NCBI GenBank assembly: GCA_015066175.1
Contig: SVOW01000004.1
Location: forward strand, 118,670-182,669
Source: Oscillospiraceae bacterium
GTDB lineage: Bacteria > Bacillota > Clostridia > Oscillospirales > Acutalibacteraceae
Length of the DNA stretch: 64,000 nt
Reading direction: 5' to 3'
The notes under the pieces were generated by a model. That model was not told where the DNA came from. It was given only the letters and a program-made list of their open reading frames with translations, and did no database searches. The position numbers and the translations under genes were made by a program. Of the stretch, positions 33,860 to 42,222 are shown in pieces (position 1 is the stretch's first letter; every line of letters begins with the position of its first letter).

Positions 33860-36169
33860 TTATAACAAAGTCAGATCAGCAAGTCTCATTGCAGGGCGGA
33901 TACCAACGTCTGTTTCGTCAACATGTTCTTCATTTCCGCTGATACATTCGCCGTTCATTCCTACTATCCACGCCTGACGTGAATATGTATGAGGTGAACG
34001 CAGCCAATAATATGCCACACCGTATGTGGGCTCTGCCATCAGACCCTGACATTTTGCATAATCGGTGCCTATTGCTCTTTTTTCTTTGTCTGCAGATGCA
34101 GAGAAACCATAATCTGTATTGTTGATTTCTTCCACTGAAAGCAGGAACACCTTGTCGTATGTTTCTGAATATCTGTGGCTTGAATTTTCAGGATTTACAT
34201 TGCTTAAGTAAGTTGATAGAATTTCGCTCTTCATTTCGCTATCAAAAGCAGTATTATAAAAATCGTTATTAAGCCACTGCCTGATTGAACTTGCAGAATA
34301 ATCGTTTGCATAGTTTGTGTGGTAAATTGTTGTCCAGTATTCTTCTTCGTCAGCATTTACATCGTCAACCTCAAGGTAAACGGTGTTGCTGAACGCCTGT
34401 GAATCAATAATACTTTCGCACATCACAAGTCCTGTTTCCGGGTCAAGAATTCTCCATTCAATAGGCTCATATTTAAACCAATAAACAGTATTGACAGAAT
34501 ATCCGTTTTCATCCTGAGATGAATTCCCTGCATTAGCGGCAGAAGTTGTGTAACCGGGGCGATACTGAGTGAATTTTACAGCACGGTATTTTTCTCCGTC
34601 AAGTGAAACATCACAGAATTTCATAAAATCGCTCTCGCTCATAAGACCATCTTCAACTATTGCACTGTAATAGTTATAAGACTGCCACGTTGTTACACTG
34701 TTATTAAGCTGAGCAATTGTTGCCTGGTCTGTGACACGTGTCTGGGGATAATATCCGAATTCGATAATATCGCCTGCCTGAGGTTCGGGAATAGTTGTGG
34801 GGTCTTCGCCGTTATAAGTGATTTCTGCCCACTTGATATTAAATTCAGCACCGCCGTTTTCTTCCTGATAAGAATGGAAAACTTCATCGCTTATTTCTTC
34901 TTTTGTGCCGTCACTGTTTAGCTGATAATACTGATAATCTTCGCAGGTGAAACTTGCAATTTCCTGCACAGAAGATGAATTTTTAGGAATTGTGTAGTAT
35001 TTATAGCTTTGTGAAGAAGCACCGTTACTGCCCGACACATACAATGTGCCGTTTTCGTATACAGTAAGATTTGTTCGTTCACCAAATTTGCCGATTTCAA
35101 AAAGCGGAACAGATTGACTTCTGTCAAAAGAGAACATTTCATAAACTGTAACATTGTTTTCATCAGTACCCATACCAACAACACATTCTTCAATGTTGTC
35201 ATTATTCAGGTCAAAAACAGAATAATAAATGCGATAAAGTGTGCTGCTGTTTCTGTTGCCGTAGTTATATCCTTCTGACAGATGAAGCACCATGAGAGGA
35301 CTTACAAATTCGCCGAAATTGTCTTTTGCTTCGTCAAAATCAAGACGGTTTTTAACAACTTCTCTGTACTGGTTGAGCACATCTTCGTAATCTGCCTTCA
35401 ATTCAAGTGTTTCATTTGAAATTGTAACTTCAATAAATCCGCCGTCAGGCTCTTTTTTACCTACAATTCTGTCATCATCCTGATGCACTTCATAGTAAAT
35501 TCCGGAAGAAGCAGATTCGAAGGGCTTACTGTTTTTAACACCAAAAATGTATGAATGGCTTGAGCCTGATTTTTCATTTTCAAGAGAAATATATTTTCCG
35601 TTCTCTGCAGTAAGTATACCGTTAACTTTACCTGTGATTTTTTCATCAATAAGCTGAACATTTTTATCGCTTACATAGTAAAGGTCAGCATCTGTATACT
35701 GAACATCTTCCCCTTCACCCTTGCTCTTTTCACCGACGAGAGCAAACGCTTCCACACTGCCGTTATTGTCGTAATCTTCAAAATACATTTCAATAACAGG
35801 CTTTGTTGTTTTTTCTTCAAGGAGTTGAGTCAGCTTTTCACGATGAGCCTGAGCCTCTTCTTCTTTTTTCTTTTCGATGAAGAAAAATGTGCCTGCAGCA
35901 ATTGCAGCTACAAGAATAAGTGCAACAACAGAAACGATAATTTTCACTGCACTTTTCTTCTTTTTCTTTTTGGGAGAAGGAGCCTGATAAGGTTTTGACA
36001 TATGTACGGTCATTTTTGTATCAGGAGCCTGATGCACAGTCTGGGGAACACGTGAATTATATGCACCTGTAGGGTTAGTGTCAGAAACCTTACGTGTAAC
36101 GCCTGTGCCACAATAAGGGCACGCGTTGGCAGTGTCATCAATTTGCTTCCCGCAATGTTTGCAGAACAT
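33860..36169 (-). CDS. Zinc-ribbon membrane protein with C-terminal DUF6273
   Basis: 769 aa. An N-terminal zinc ribbon CKHCGKQIDDTANACPYCG (residues 3-21) precedes a basic linker and a transmembrane helix (about 74-98), so the ribbon is cytoplasmic and the rest outside. A coiled, charged stretch is followed by beta-rich EF-like DYDNNGSVEAFALVG and FDLNNDNIEECVVGMG segments. The C-terminus (about 460-769) is a DUF6273 domain: PQTRV, YWFKYEPIEWRILDPETGLVMCESIIDSQAF, SSIRQWLNNDFYNTAF, VFLLSVEE and WLRSP. Its function is unknown. A shorter relative lies 29 bp upstream in the same operon. Confidence 0.75.
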   Translation of the reverse strand: MFCKHCGKQIDDTANACPYCGTGVTRKVSDTNPTGAYNSRVPQTVHQAPDTKMTVHMSKPYQAPSPKKKKKKSAVKIIVSVVALILVAAIAAGTFFFIEKKKEEEAQAHREKLTQLLEEKTTKPVIEMYFEDYDNNGSVEAFALVGEKSKGEGEDVQYTDADLYYVSDKNVQLIDEKITGKVNGILTAENGKYISLENEKSGSSHSYIFGVKNSKPFESASSGIYYEVHQDDDRIVGKKEPDGGFIEVTISNETLELKADYEDVLNQYREVVKNRLDFDEAKDNFGEFVSPLMVLHLSEGYNYGNRNSSTLYRIYYSVFDLNNDNIEECVVGMGTDENNVTVYEMFSFDRSQSVPLFEIGKFGERTNLTVYENGTLYVSGSNGASSQSYKYYTIPKNSSSVQEIASFTCEDYQYYQLNSDGTKEEISDEVFHSYQEENGGAEFNIKWAEITYNGEDPTTIPEPQAGDIIEFGYYPQTRVTDQATIAQLNNSVTTWQSYNYYSAIVEDGLMSESDFMKFCDVSLDGEKYRAVKFTQYRPGYTTSAANAGNSSQDENGYSVNTVYWFKYEPIEWRILDPETGLVMCESIIDSQAFSNTVYLEVDDVNADEEEYWTTIYHTNYANDYSASSIRQWLNNDFYNTAFDSEMKSEILSTYLSNVNPENSSHRYSETYDKVFLLSVEEINNTDYGFSASADKEKRAIGTDYAKCQGLMAEPTYGVAYYWLRSPHTYSRQAWIVGMNGECISGNEEHVDETDVGIRPAMRLADLTLL

Positions 36170-36198
36170 ATTTTTTCACCTCGTTATCGGTTACGTTT

Positions 36199-37218
36199 TT
36201 ATTGTTTTTTAGCCTTTACAAAGGGTCTTATACCTGCAATCGTATTCGGAATGTAGTCATTTCCGTCGCTTGTTACAAACTTTCCGTCTTTATCAAGCAA
36301 CAACCAGGGTGATTTTTCTGTGAGAGTTGACAAGCATTCAGCATAATCTGTAAGTTCAGCATTGCTCAAATCAGAAACATCTTCACCTGAAATTAATGAT
36401 ACGCCTTTATTCATTTCCGGAACAGGCTGATCTTCTTCGCCTGCAAAAGCATTGTTAAGGAAAGTGCTGTTCAACCAATTGTTAAGATTGCTGTTTTCAG
36501 AATAAAAATCGGTTGCCACAGCAGATGCTCTGAAATCAAGTATTTTTTCGCTGAGATAGTATACTGTATCTTCCGCTTCACCATTTTGTGCACCCTTAAC
36601 CTGAACCCATTCTATCGGTTCAAATCTGAACCAATAAACAGTGTTGACATAACAATATTTTGTAATAGGAGTTGCGTTGGGTCTGGGAGAAATCAATTTT
36701 ACTGCACGGTATTTTCCTTCGGCACCTAAATCCACATCTTTATACTGCATAAAATCGTTAGGTGCATCAAATGTAATCCAGCCTGTTTCTTCGCTTTCTT
36801 TAGCAGAAAGTTGAAGTTTAATCTGTTCGTCTTTTTTAGAATCTAACAGCGACTGAGGATACATACCATATTCAACAGTGCTGTCTGAAGGTTCTTCATC
36901 TGTATTTTCGGTTTTATCTTCTTTAGTAACAGGTTCTTTTTCAGGCTTTTTGGCTTCTTCTTTTTTTGCTTTATCGTCAATTTCTTCTGTTACAACTTCA
37001 GGTTTCTTCAAATCATTTTTCTTGATTGTCAAAACAACTGCAAAAGTGCTTACAATAAGGAAAAATACAGCAGCAATTGCAACTATTTTAATCCATAAGC
37101 TTTCCTGACTGTTGCTTTTTTCCTTAACAGTTTTTTTTCCATTACCTGAAGGAAATCCGCAATGAGGGCAAGCAGGCAGATTGTTGTCAAATTCTTTTTT
37201 ACAATGTTTACATATCAT
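36199..37218 (-). CDS. Zinc-ribbon membrane protein, short DUF6273-like
   Basis: 339 aa. The zinc ribbon CKHCKKEFDNNLPACPHCG is at residues 3-21 and a transmembrane helix at about 42-66. A Lys/Glu/Pro-rich linker follows, then a DUF6273-like region (YGMYPQSLL, YRAVKLISPRPN, VNTVYWFRFEPIEWVQV, NLNNWLNSTFLNNAF). The C-terminal IRPFVKAKK replaces IRPAMRLADL of the larger neighbour. It is transcribed before the 769-aa protein and probably shares its role. The RBS AGGTGTGATT is upstream of the ATG. Confidence 0.72.
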   Translation of the reverse strand: MICKHCKKEFDNNLPACPHCGFPSGNGKKTVKEKSNSQESLWIKIVAIAAVFFLIVSTFAVVLTIKKNDLKKPEVVTEEIDDKAKKEEAKKPEKEPVTKEDKTENTDEEPSDSTVEYGMYPQSLLDSKKDEQIKLQLSAKESEETGWITFDAPNDFMQYKDVDLGAEGKYRAVKLISPRPNATPITKYCYVNTVYWFRFEPIEWVQVKGAQNGEAEDTVYYLSEKILDFRASAVATDFYSENSNLNNWLNSTFLNNAFAGEEDQPVPEMNKGVSLISGEDVSDLSNAELTDYAECLSTLTEKSPWLLLDKDGKFVTSDGNDYIPNTIAGIRPFVKAKKQ

Positions 37219-37382
37219 AAAAAATCACACCTTATTTTAAAATAAAATTATTCATTAAATTATATCACCTTTATTTTGAAAATACAATATATCAGTCTGC
37301 AAAAGAAATAAAAAATTTAATATATGTGTTGAAAAACGGAGATTTATGTTATAATAATAAAAAACGAAAACCAGGTGATTGT

Positions 37383-37763
37383 ATGACAGAAGTTGCAGCA
37401 GCACTTATATGGAAAAATGACAGATTTTTAATCTGCCGCAGACCGCCGCACAAAGGTAATGCTCTTTTGTGGGAATTTGTGGGTGGTAAGCTGGAAAAAG
37501 GCGAAACTCACGAGGAAGCCCTCATAAGAGAATGCCGCGAAGAATTGGGCGTAACGGTAAAAGTTGGAGAACCTTTCTGCGAAATTGTGCATACATACCC
37601 TGATATAACAATCCATCTGACCGTTTTCAACACACAGATAAGCGATGGTGTACCGCAGAAATTCGAACACGTTGACCTTAAATGGATTAAGCCTGATGAA
37701 ATTGATAATTACGAATTCTGCGTTTCTGCAAAGCCTACACTTGATAAGCTGAAAGGGTTGTAA
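37383..37763 (+). CDS. MutT-type Nudix hydrolase
   Basis: 126 aa. The Nudix box GKLEKGETHEEALIRECREELG (residues 38-59) fits GX5EX7REUXEEXGU. The start MTEVAAALIWKNDRFLICRR is chosen by AGGTGA 4 nt upstream. The size and HVDLKWIKPDEIDNYEF C-terminus match the MutT/8-oxo-dGTP diphosphatase group, which sanitises oxidised nucleotides, although other nucleoside-diphosphate substrates are possible. It is followed after 4 bp by a small membrane protein. Confidence 0.87.
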   Translation: MTEVAAALIWKNDRFLICRRPPHKGNALLWEFVGGKLEKGETHEEALIRECREELGVTVKVGEPFCEIVHTYPDITIHLTVFNTQISDGVPQKFEHVDLKWIKPDEIDNYEFCVSAKPTLDKLKGL

Positions 37764-37767
37764 AGCA

Positions 37768-38058
37768 ATGATGGATTTTATCATTGAAGTTATAATTGAT
37801 ATTTTTGCAGAAGTTTACCTCAGAATTATGACCGCGTTTCTGCCAAAAACAAAACTTAAAAAGTGGCAGATGAAAATGATTTTAGGGATAGAAGCAGTTG
37901 TGCTGATTTTTATTATGATAATCGGTGCAACAATGGTGGCTGAAACAAAAGGTGAAAATGTTGCAGGAAAAATACTTGTTTCCGTTTCAGTGGCAATAAT
38001 TGTGGCCCAGATGACTTTCGGCATAATGGTCAGAATCAAAAACCGCAAAAATAAATAG
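37768..38058 (+). CDS. Small membrane protein, unknown
   Basis: 96 aa with a hydrophobic N-terminal amphipathic segment and two transmembrane helices (about 38-58 and 68-90) and a basic C-terminus RIKNRKNK. No family recognised. It lies 4 bp behind the Nudix gene, so they probably share a transcript. No clear RBS other than AAAGG. Confidence 0.6.
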   Translation: MMDFIIEVIIDIFAEVYLRIMTAFLPKTKLKKWQMKMILGIEAVVLIFIMIIGATMVAETKGENVAGKILVSVSVAIIVAQMTFGIMVRIKNRKNK

Positions 38059-38151
38059 CTTCTTTTGAATAATACATTGTTTATGCCGTTTTTCAACCAT
38101 TTTGTAATAAACGGGCTGAAAAATGTAATATTTTGAACTATAATTTATATG

Positions 38152-38262
38152 TATATTCGATTTCACATTGTAGGGGTCGATGTCCACATCGACCCGTCAG
38201 ATTTTGTGTGAATTTATTCGGGCGGATGTGGGCATCCGCCCCTACGATGCTGATTTTAATAC
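38152..38262. repeat. Double-hairpin repeat, TGTAGGGG type
   Basis: GTCGATG/CATCGAC and GGGCGGATG/CATCCGCCC stem-loops in tandem, enclosed by TGTAGGGG and CCCCTACG. Same layout, different stem sequences, at 53571-53640. Confidence 0.75.
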
Positions 38263-38268
38263 CGCGGT

Positions 38269-38373
38269 AAATTATAATTTAGCGCTGACATTTCCAAACG
38301 TGTACTAAAAACACCGCCGTGTCATTCTCGAGAGTTAGTGAAGAATCTCGGCGGTGTTAAGTTTTATATGTTG
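38269..38373. repeat. Repeat module shared with 33534-33628 (inverted)
   Basis: Starts with an exact AAATTATAATTT (38269-38280). The rest (38279-38373) is the reverse complement of the 33534-33628 module at about 88% identity. Confidence 0.8.
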
Positions 38374-38420
38374 CCATTTTGAGATCCTTCGCTGACGCTG
38401 GGGGATGACAACAAAATGGC
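38371..38420. repeat. Palindromic module GCCATTTTG/CAAAATGGC
   Basis: A perfect 9-bp inverted repeat (38371-38379, 38412-38420) encloses a GATCCTTCGCTGACGCTGGG segment. Confidence 0.6.
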
Positions 38421-38435
38421 AAGGTTAGCTGCAGA

Positions 38436-38522
38436 TAATTATAATTTGAAAAACCAGATATGGGCATCGTGCTTGCAAATTATTATAAAACCAACATCAG
38501 TGATAGCTGAAAATTATAATTT
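38436..38522. repeat. 87-bp dispersed element, copy 2
   Basis: Two differences from 11337-11423 over 87 bp. Bounded by TAATTATAATTT and AAATTATAATTT. Confidence 0.85.
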
Positions 38523-38552
38523 ATCTTTATGCCTTAAATTTCTGATTTACGG

Positions 38553-38581
38553 TTGTTTTTATTTTTAAAAGGTGATATAAT
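38553..38581 (+). promoter_or_regulatory. Aquaporin gene promoter
   Basis: TTGTTT at 38553-38558, 17-bp spacer, TATAAT at 38576-38581; it begins 30 bp after the 87-bp element. Confidence 0.65.
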
Positions 38582-38611
38582 GAAATTACAAAATTCAAAG
38601 GAGGTTTCATT

Positions 38612-39283
38612 ATGAACTCTGTCAAAAAATATGTAGCAGAATTTATAGGCACTTTCGTACTTGTGCTTTTTGCTTGCGGTACAGCTGCCGTTTCAGGTTG
38701 TGCAACTGACAACAAAAACGTGGCTTACTTAATCACAGCACTTGCTTTCGGCCTTGTAATTGTTGCTATGGCTTATTCAATCGGCAACATTTCCGGTTGT
38801 CATATTAACCCCGCTGTTTCAATTGCAATGCTTGTAAACGGCACTCTTTCAATCAAAGACTTTGTAGGATATGTAATTGCACAGTTTTTAGGTGCAACTG
38901 CAGGTGCAGGCGTGCTTCGTCTTATCCTCGGTGCTGAAAGTTCACTTGGTGCTAACGGACTTTACGACGAAAATGCACTTATTTCATTCGTAATTGAAGT
39001 TATTCTTACTTTCGTGTTTGTTCTTGCTATTCTCGGTGTAACATCAAAGAAAGAAAACAGCGCTGTGGCAGGCATTGTAATCGGTCTTACACTTACACTT
39101 GTGCACATTTTCGGCATCCACTTCACAGGCACATCAGTTAACCCTGCAAGAAGCTTCGGACCTGCTCTTTTCGTAGGCGGCGATGCTCTGACAAACATCT
39201 GGGTATTCCTTGCTGCTCCTCTGGCAGGCGGTATTATCGCAGCACTTGTTCACAAATTCATCGCTCTTAAAAACGAAGAATAA
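38612..39283 (+). CDS. Aquaporin / glycerol-facilitator family channel
   Basis: 223 aa with six membrane helices and the two family NPA boxes, GCHINPAVSIAM (about residue 70) and TSVNPARSFGPAL (about residue 175). The C-terminal NPARSFGPAL and short loops resemble water-selective AqpZ more than GlpF, but selectivity is not certain. AAAGGAGG lies 6 nt before the ATG. The gene is monocistronic, with its own promoter and terminator. Confidence 0.93.
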   Translation: MNSVKKYVAEFIGTFVLVLFACGTAAVSGCATDNKNVAYLITALAFGLVIVAMAYSIGNISGCHINPAVSIAMLVNGTLSIKDFVGYVIAQFLGATAGAGVLRLILGAESSLGANGLYDENALISFVIEVILTFVFVLAILGVTSKKENSAVAGIVIGLTLTLVHIFGIHFTGTSVNPARSFGPALFVGGDALTNIWVFLAAPLAGGIIAALVHKFIALKNEE

Positions 39284-39301
39284 TTTATCTTAACAACCAA
39301 C

Positions 39302-39338
39302 AAAATCCCTTGAAGCATCTGTCTTCAAGGGATTTTTT
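39302..39338. terminator. Bidirectional terminator, aquaporin gene and trxB
   Basis: AAAATCCCTTGAAG/CTTCAAGGGATTTT stem with T-run. Confidence 0.88.
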
Positions 39339-39347
39339 GTTGCTTAT

Positions 39348-40262
39348 TCATTTCAAAAACTCCTCTGCAAAATGTACTGCCACTGCACCATCTGCAACTG
39401 CTGTTACAACCTGCCTGAGTGCTTTGGCTCGCACATCGCCTACGGCAAAAACGCCCGCTACATCAGTTTTTGTGCTTTCGTCAGCAAGAATGTAGCCACC
39501 ATTGTCAAGCTTAACCGAATTATTCAAAAACCCGGTTGCGGGATTTCTGCCGATGCTCACAAACAAACCGTCACAATTTATTGTTTCAACTTGTGCATTG
39601 TCTGTGTTTTTTATTTTAACACCCGTCAGTTTTTCATCTGCAATTATTTCTGTGACGGTGTTGTTAAAAACTATTTCAACATTTTCTGCTTTTTCAAGGC
39701 GTTTTACATAAATATCTGTTGCCCTGAATTTATCTCTGCGGTGAACAATATAAACCTTTTGTGCCATTCTTGAAAGGTATAATGCATCTTCAACTGCAGT
39801 GTTACCTCCGCCCAGCACAACCACTGTTTTATCTTTATAAAATCTGCCGTCGCAGTGAGCACAGTAGTGCACTCCCTTGCCGGCAAATTTATCTTCATTT
39901 TCAAGACCAATCTTTCTCGGATTTGCGCCTGTTGCAATCACAACTGTTTTTGATAAAAATTCGCCTGCTGTAGTGCAGACTTTCTTTATTTCACCTGCAA
40001 AATCAACCGCTGTCACTTCTGCGTATTCAGTTTTTGCACCGAAACGCTCTGCCTGATTCAGCATTTTCATACCAAGGTCAAATCCGTCGATGCCTTCATC
40101 AAAACCCGGGTAATTATCAATTACATCTGTAAGTGCCATCTGACCGCCGGGTGAAAGCCTTTCAACAACAACGCAATCAAGTCCTGCACGCGAAGCATAC
40201 ATTGCTGCAGTGTAACCTGCAGGACCGCCACCGATGATAATTATATCAAAAATATGTTGCAT
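39348..40262 (-). CDS. trxB: Thioredoxin reductase
   Basis: 304 aa. FAD motif IGGGPAGYTAAMYASRAG at the N-terminus, redox-active CAHCDGRFYKDK, NADPH motif VLGGGNTAVEDALYLSRMA plus VHRRDKFRA, and C-terminal GVFAVGDVRAK. The active-site pair is CAHC instead of the usual CATC. AAGGAGGGAG precedes the ATG. It lies in a cluster with a Crp/Fnr regulator and trxA, supporting the role of primary thioredoxin reductase; a second TrxR-like protein is at 18544. Confidence 0.92.
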   Translation of the reverse strand: MQHIFDIIIIGGGPAGYTAAMYASRAGLDCVVVERLSPGGQMALTDVIDNYPGFDEGIDGFDLGMKMLNQAERFGAKTEYAEVTAVDFAGEIKKVCTTAGEFLSKTVVIATGANPRKIGLENEDKFAGKGVHYCAHCDGRFYKDKTVVVLGGGNTAVEDALYLSRMAQKVYIVHRRDKFRATDIYVKRLEKAENVEIVFNNTVTEIIADEKLTGVKIKNTDNAQVETINCDGLFVSIGRNPATGFLNNSVKLDNGGYILADESTKTDVAGVFAVGDVRAKALRQVVTAVADGAVAVHFAEEFLK

Positions 40263-40317
40263 ATTCTCCCTCCTTGGAGTAAAATAATGGTATCAGCTTT
40301 CAAAGGATATGAATAAT

Positions 40318-41100
40318 ATGAAAATTACTTCTCTTGCCGAAAATACGACTTTAAACGATAACATAAAAGCCGAGCATGGGCTTTCTTTATATATAGAAAC
40401 CCATAACCACAAAATTCTGTTTGATATGGGACAGACTGATTTATTTGCGATAAATGCTGAAAAGCTTGGGATAAACCTTGCTGAAGTTGATGTTGCCGTT
40501 GTTTCCCACGGTCATTATGACCACGGCGGAGGTCTGAAAAAATTCCTGCAAATCAACAATCAGGCACCCGTTTACATAAACAGCTTTGCTTTCGGTGATT
40601 ATTTCAACGGCACTGAAAAATATATCGGCCTTGATAAAAGTTTAAAAGATAACGATAGATTGGTTTTTACCGAAAATCAACTTCAGATTGATGAAAATTT
40701 ATCACTTTTTTCCTGCAATACGTTAAAAAGAAATTTCGATACGGGAAGTTTCGGGCTGACAGAATTTACAGATAATAAACATATCCCTGACAGATTTTTA
40801 CATGAGCAATATCTGCTGATTAAAGAAAACGGAAAAAACATTCTTATCAGTGGTTGTTCCCACAAAGGCATACTCAACATTGCAGAATGGTTCTGCCCTG
40901 ACGTGTTAGTGGGCGGTTTTCATTTTTCAAAACTGCCCCTTGACGAAACACTTGTGTCTTATTGCAAAATTCTCAATAAATTCAACACGGTTTTTTACAC
41001 CTGCCATTGTACAGGCACAGAACAATATGAATTTATGAAAAAACATATGCCTCATTTGTATTATCTGCCTTGCGGCAAGACTATTTCAGGAGATTTATGA
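40318..41100 (+). CDS. MBL-fold metallohydrolase
   Basis: 260 aa. The metal-binding SHGHYDHGGG motif (HxHxDH, about residues 61-70) identifies the metallo-beta-lactamase fold; later histidines lie in SGCSHKGILN and GGFHFSK. It resembles the group annotated as dihydropterin ribofuranosyl-aminobenzene phosphate synthase-like, whose bacterial role is unknown. I choose the ATG at 40318 because AAAGGA is 10 nt upstream; the ATG at 40309 would leave 1 nt. It is divergent from trxB and 3 bp ahead of the Crp/Fnr gene. Confidence 0.82.
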   Translation: MKITSLAENTTLNDNIKAEHGLSLYIETHNHKILFDMGQTDLFAINAEKLGINLAEVDVAVVSHGHYDHGGGLKKFLQINNQAPVYINSFAFGDYFNGTEKYIGLDKSLKDNDRLVFTENQLQIDENLSLFSCNTLKRNFDTGSFGLTEFTDNKHIPDRFLHEQYLLIKENGKNILISGCSHKGILNIAEWFCPDVLVGGFHFSKLPLDETLVSYCKILNKFNTVFYTCHCTGTEQYEFMKKHMPHLYYLPCGKTISGDL

Positions 41101-41103
41101 AAA

Positions 41104-41781
41104 ATGATGGAGAAAAAGAATTACGAGGATATTTATCAGAATATTTTTCCGTTCTGGAACGAATTATCAGCAGATGACAAGGAATATATTTGCCTGAATT
41201 CCACAGCCCGAACTTATTTAAAAGGAACAACCATACATGATTCAAGTGAATGTTCCGGTGTTTTTCTTGTTAAAAGCGGCTGCCTCAGACTTTATATGAT
41301 GTCTGATGACGGAAAAGATATCACTCTTTACAGAATGCATGAAGGTGATTTGTGTATTCTTTCAGCATCGTGCGTCCTTCGCACAATAACATTTGATGTT
41401 TTCATCGATGCTGAAGAAACAAGCAAATGCTATCTCATCAGCGGACCTGCCTTTGCATCTCTGGCTGAGAAAAACACTAATATTAAAATTTACACTCTTG
41501 AAACTGCTCTTAGCAGATTTTCCGATGTTATGTGGGTTATGCAGCAGATTCTTTTTATGAGCATCGACAAACGCCTTGCCATATTCCTTCTTGACGAATC
41601 TGCAAGAATCGGCTCTGACACCATTTTGCTTACTCACGAGCAGATTGCCCGATATATGGGCTCTGCCCGCGAAGTTGTTTCAAGAATGCTGAAATATTTT
41701 TCAAGCGAAAATATTGTTGAAGTTTCACGTAAAGGAGTTAAAATCCTAGATAAAAAACGTCTTCACCAATTAGCTTTGTAA
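41104..41781 (+). CDS. Crp/Fnr-family transcriptional regulator
   Basis: 225 aa. The N-terminal cyclic-nucleotide-binding-like beta-barrel (about 20-135: SGVFLVKSGCLRLYMMSDDGKDITLYRMHEGDLCILSASCVL) precedes a dimerisation helix and a winged helix LTHEQIARYMGSAREVVSRMLKYF. Several cysteines (Cys27, Cys47, Cys55 and Cys85 region) are present, but there is no clear FNR iron-sulfur pattern. It is located between trxB/MBL and trxA. Its likely operator is the TGTGAC-AAA-GTCACA palindrome at 42140-42154. Its 3' end overlaps trxA by 12 bp tail to tail. Confidence 0.88.
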   Translation: MMEKKNYEDIYQNIFPFWNELSADDKEYICLNSTARTYLKGTTIHDSSECSGVFLVKSGCLRLYMMSDDGKDITLYRMHEGDLCILSASCVLRTITFDVFIDAEETSKCYLISGPAFASLAEKNTNIKIYTLETALSRFSDVMWVMQQILFMSIDKRLAIFLLDESARIGSDTILLTHEQIARYMGSAREVVSRMLKYFSSENIVEVSRKGVKILDKKRLHQLAL

Positions 41782-42078
41782 CAGATTTTCAATCTGCTGT
41801 TTCGGTATTGCACCAACTGACTGGTCTACAATCTGACCGTCTTTCATCACAACAAGCACGGGAATGCTTGAAACTGCAAACATTGCTGCAAGCTCCGGCT
41901 CTTCATCCACGTTGACTTTTCCTACGAGAATATCAGGGTTTTCTTCTGCGATTTTATCAATTAAAGGTGACATCATTCTGCATGGTCCGCACCATGTTGC
42001 GAAGAAATCGAGAAGGACTTTTTTATCACTATTTAAAACTTCATTGAAATTTTTTGTATTTACATTAAGCACTGACAT
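41770..42078 (-). CDS. trxA: Thioredoxin
   Basis: 102 aa with the active site FFATWCGPCRMMSP (WCGPC) and cis-proline region SSIPVLVVMKDGQ. Reduced by TrxB, it serves protein disulfide exchange. Overlaps the Crp/Fnr gene convergently by 12 bp. A TATAAT box at 42113-42118 has no recognisable -35 box; a Crp-type palindrome is centred about 41 bp upstream of the predicted start, suggesting activator dependence. Confidence 0.96.
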   Translation of the reverse strand: MSVLNVNTKNFNEVLNSDKKVLLDFFATWCGPCRMMSPLIDKIAEENPDILVGKVNVDEEPELAAMFAVSSIPVLVVMKDGQIVDQSVGAIPKQQIENLLQS

Positions 42079-42112
42079 AATTCTTACTTCCTTTCTTCTT
42101 TATTACGCCTTT

Positions 42113-42154
42113 ATTATATGCTTAAAATTTGCTTTTTTCTGTGACAAAGTCACA
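42113..42154 (-). promoter_or_regulatory. trxA promoter with Crp/Fnr-type operator
   Basis: The perfect palindrome TGTGAC-AAA-GTCACA is at 42140-42154, centre 42147. The trxA -10 TATAAT is at 42113-42118, putting the start near 42106, and no -35 match precedes it. The palindrome centre at about -41 is the class II activator position. Confidence 0.6.
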
Positions 42155-42163
42155 TTTTGAATG

Positions 42164-42192
42164 TTGAAAAATATATCTGTTTGTGTTACCAT
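42164..42192 (+). promoter_or_regulatory. Promoter of the FAD oxidoreductase gene
   Basis: TTGAAA at 42164-42169, 17-bp spacer, TACCAT at 42187-42192. The palindrome at 42140-42154 is centred roughly 50 bp upstream of its start. Confidence 0.5.
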
Positions 42193-42222
42193 TATTTTAC
42201 ATAATGTAAAAGGACTGATTTA

